Shown here in pieces: positions 61,321 through 64,000 of a stretch of 64,000 bases of DNA. The first letter of the stretch is position 1; every line of letters begins with the position of its first letter. The DNA comes from Bacteroidota bacterium (GTDB lineage Bacteria; Bacteroidota; Ignavibacteria; Ignavibacteriales; SURF-24): contig JAUZPB010000004.1 in assembly GCA_030706145.1 (NCBI GenBank), forward strand, positions 23,355 to 87,354, written 5' to 3'. The translations under genes and the position numbers were made by a program. The notes below the pieces were generated by a model. That model was not told where the DNA came from and made no database searches. It saw only the letters and a program-made list of their open reading frames with translations.

Positions 61321-63906
61321 TTATTTCAAGAGGATCATCTTCATTGTCTTCTGGAAATTACCTGCCTGGATAGTATAAAGATATAAACCACTGGCAGTCT
61401 GGCTTCCATTTTCATTTCTGCCATCCCATGTAACATAATATACACCCGCATTCTTAAAACTGTTTACTAATTCCTTGACTACTCTGCCATTTATATCATA
61501 AATAACTATTCTTACATTTTGAGGCGATGGCAATTGATATTTTATCTGCGTTGTTGGGTTAAAAGGGTTTGGAAAATTTTGCGATAGATCAAAAGACTTT
61601 GGAAGTGAATTGTCAATATTAACAGCAGTAGCAGAAGTATTCCAGTAAGAGAAAAACATTCCGCGGCCATGTGTAGATGCAAATATCTTGCTGTCAGAAG
61701 CCCTGTAATCCAGATCATCTACAGCAACGTTTGGAAGTCCATTATTTTCCAATATCCAATTTACTCCCCCATTTGAAGTAGAGAAGATGCCAAGATCAGT
61801 TCCAATGATTATATTTTTAATATCTACAGGATTGATTAAGACCGAGTTAACAGGAACATTTGGCAGATCTCCGCTTATATTAGTCCATGAACTGCCATAA
61901 TTGTTTGTTAAATAAACTTTACTTCCATCCAAATAACCTGAATATACAACGACTGCAGTTGCAGGATCTTCCGGATTTATAGCGATTCTTCTTAAATATG
62001 CCCCTGGCAATCCATTATTGCGTAAATTCCAGGTATTCCCATTGTCAGTAGTAACCTGGACTAATCCATTTGAGCAGCCAGCATAGATCACATTAGAATT
62101 TGCTTTTGCAATGGCAAGAGCAGAAACCTTACTCCCTGTAGGTCCAGTTCCGTCTCCTGTCAAATCATCACTTATTGAACTCCAGTTATTTGCTCCATCT
62201 GTTGTCTTATATACCTTGTATGTTCCGGCAACAATAGTATTTGGGTCATTCGGGTCCATAGTAAATGGAGATATAAACTCGCAGCGATCTGATGTCCCAT
62301 TCCATTCGTATCCTGATAGTGTAGGTATACCATTCATCTTTTTTTGATAAGTAATGCCGCCATCAAGGCTTCTGAAAAACGTAAGTTTGACATATTCCAT
62401 GTATATAGTGTTCGTATTCTGATAATCTACTTCAACGGCACCACCGTCTCCTCCAAGAATTTCTGTCCAATTGGTCCCTCCATTTGTAGATTTAAGCGTT
62501 CCATTATCTTGTGCTCCGCCATAGAATATATTTTCCTTTGGGTCAACAGCTCCATAGTAAAATTGAGTAATAAATAGATTATTATTCAGGTCTTTCCAGG
62601 ATATGCCTTTATCATCTGATTTATAAATTCCACCATCATTTCCAAGATAAATTGTATTTCCATTATTAGGGTCGAAAGCAATTACGTGGTTATCAGCATG
62701 AACATAGGGATATTTATTCTGTGAATACCATTCGGTTAACTTTGTCCATGAATTTCCCCTGTCATCTGATCTATAAAGTGCTAATCCGGCTGCATAAAGT
62801 GTCTGATCATTATTTGGATCGACAGCCAAAGCATTATTATACCATGCCTGGTCACTAGTATATGTATCATTCCCTCCAGGAATTGTAACAGGGCTCCAAT
62901 TATTGCCGCCATCTGTTGTCACTCTCATCATTCCGACTTTATCAGTCTGAAGGTCCATGGAAGACAAATAAGCCACGAGAGGATTGCTTTGAGAAACAGC
63001 GAGTTCTGTTCTACCCATTTTAGTCGTTTGAGAGCTATAACCTTCATGGAAATTATTCCCCATATCGTTACTGATATAAACAGTAAAATCATTCTGCAGG
63101 CCAAATGAAGCGTAGATTGTAGTTGGATTTGTATAAGCTACTTTAACATCTGTGCAGTTAGTGTTCTCACCAGTAAGTACACCAGTCAAGGTATTTCCTC
63201 CATCTGATGAAGCATATAGTCCGTTTCTTGTAGCAACCCATAAAGTGCTTGTAGTTTTATCTATTGCAAGACGGTTTACAAAATAAAAATTAGAATTTAA
63301 TGAAGAAGGCAGGCTATTCCAGCTTGTTCCTGCATCAGTCGACTTAAAAATTCCTTCACCTCGCAGTGCATCTGAATTAAAAAACCCCTCACCAGTGCCA
63401 GCATAAATAACATTATGGTTAATAGGGTCAATAGCGAGTGAACTGATGGAAAGATTTTCCATGTTGTCTTTTAATGGGAACCAGCTATTTCCGCCATTGA
63501 TCGTTTTCCAAACACCTCCACCAACAGATCCCACATAAATCACCTGGCCATTTACTGGATCCACAGCAATGCTTCTTATTCGTCCGCCGATATTTCCAGG
63601 CCCAAGCTGTGTCCAGTTAAAAATGTTCGCTGACTTATTTAGTCTTATGTTGTGAAGCTGAATATGATTTAATGCAGTTTGCCTCCACTGAACGGGCATT
63701 TTGCCCCGCTGCTCAATGTACCAGCTCAACATTTCACCAGGATATCCAGGCTTTGCATGTTCTTTTTCTTCATTTCCATCTGCTAAAAGTTTATTTAGTT
63801 CACCTGCTTTGTATGTTTTTTGCCCTTGAGTATTCCATTTAGTAAAATATGCTACTATGCATAGTACAGATAAAATAAGGGTAAAATTATAAATATATTT
63901 CTTCAT
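61321..63906 (-). CDS. Secreted BNR/sortilin-like beta-propeller protein with T9SS type A sorting domain
   Basis: Repeated WKTINGGNSW, FKSTDAGTSW, YRSDDRGNSW, YKSDDKGISW; C-term LSQNFPNPFNPTTQIKYQLP...GLYLYTIQAGNFQKTMKMILLK. Confidence 0.93.
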   Translation of the reverse strand: MKKYIYNFTLILSVLCIVAYFTKWNTQGQKTYKAGELNKLLADGNEEKEHAKPGYPGEMLSWYIEQRGKMPVQWRQTALNHIQLHNIRLNKSANIFNWTQLGPGNIGGRIRSIAVDPVNGQVIYVGSVGGGVWKTINGGNSWFPLKDNMENLSISSLAIDPINHNVIYAGTGEGFFNSDALRGEGIFKSTDAGTSWNSLPSSLNSNFYFVNRLAIDKTTSTLWVATRNGLYASSDGGNTLTGVLTGENTNCTDVKVAYTNPTTIYASFGLQNDFTVYISNDMGNNFHEGYSSQTTKMGRTELAVSQSNPLVAYLSSMDLQTDKVGMMRVTTDGGNNWSPVTIPGGNDTYTSDQAWYNNALAVDPNNDQTLYAAGLALYRSDDRGNSWTKLTEWYSQNKYPYVHADNHVIAFDPNNGNTIYLGNDGGIYKSDDKGISWKDLNNNLFITQFYYGAVDPKENIFYGGAQDNGTLKSTNGGTNWTEILGGDGGAVEVDYQNTNTIYMEYVKLTFFRSLDGGITYQKKMNGIPTLSGYEWNGTSDRCEFISPFTMDPNDPNTIVAGTYKVYKTTDGANNWSSISDDLTGDGTGPTGSKVSALAIAKANSNVIYAGCSNGLVQVTTDNGNTWNLRNNGLPGAYLRRIAINPEDPATAVVVYSGYLDGSKVYLTNNYGSSWTNISGDLPNVPVNSVLINPVDIKNIIIGTDLGIFSTSNGGVNWILENNGLPNVAVDDLDYRASDSKIFASTHGRGMFFSYWNTSATAVNIDNSLPKSFDLSQNFPNPFNPTTQIKYQLPSPQNVRIVIYDINGRVVKELVNSFKNAGVYYVTWDGRNENGSQTASGLYLYTIQAGNFQKTMKMILLK

Positions 63907-64000
63907 TTTATTTCCTATTGATTCAAGGTTGATTCAGGAAATCTTTTATATAGAGTTCTTCCAATTACTTTTGACAAAAAGAGAATTTGTTTTCCAGAGG

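Overview
AT-rich, gene-dense bacterial chromosome segment. The gene content and the T9SS-type C-terminal domain suggest the Bacteroidetes/Ignavibacteria/Chlorobi group (inference). I see about 58 protein-coding genes. Most are housekeeping: purN-purH-mreBCD-mrdA-rodA, pyrG, apt, def-dus, polA, mutS2, biotin carboxylase/carrier, a lipoyl-dehydrogenase operon (lpd-lipB-E1-E2-lipA) and a four-subunit 2-oxoacid:ferredoxin oxidoreductase. I found no rRNA, tRNA, CRISPR array, transposase, prophage or recognisable defence island. The window is mostly ordinary. Points worth a second look: (1) an endonuclease III gene with an out-of-frame internal deletion that removes the catalytic core but leaves a complete C-X6-C-X2-C-X5-C Fe-S loop; (2) a PolX protein whose polymerase catalytic aspartates are all replaced while its PHP nuclease motifs are intact; (3) an orphan HisA-like TIM barrel with its catalytic Asp changed to Asn, in a tight cluster with acyl-CoA dehydrogenase, a cNMP-binding protein, UspA and an eIF2B/ribose-1,5-bisphosphate-isomerase-like protein; (4) a solenoid protein with a 16-residue repeat; (5) several structured intergenic elements. 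No clearly new system can be demonstrated from sequence alone; the 27.8-31.6 kb cluster is the best candidate for undescribed biology.
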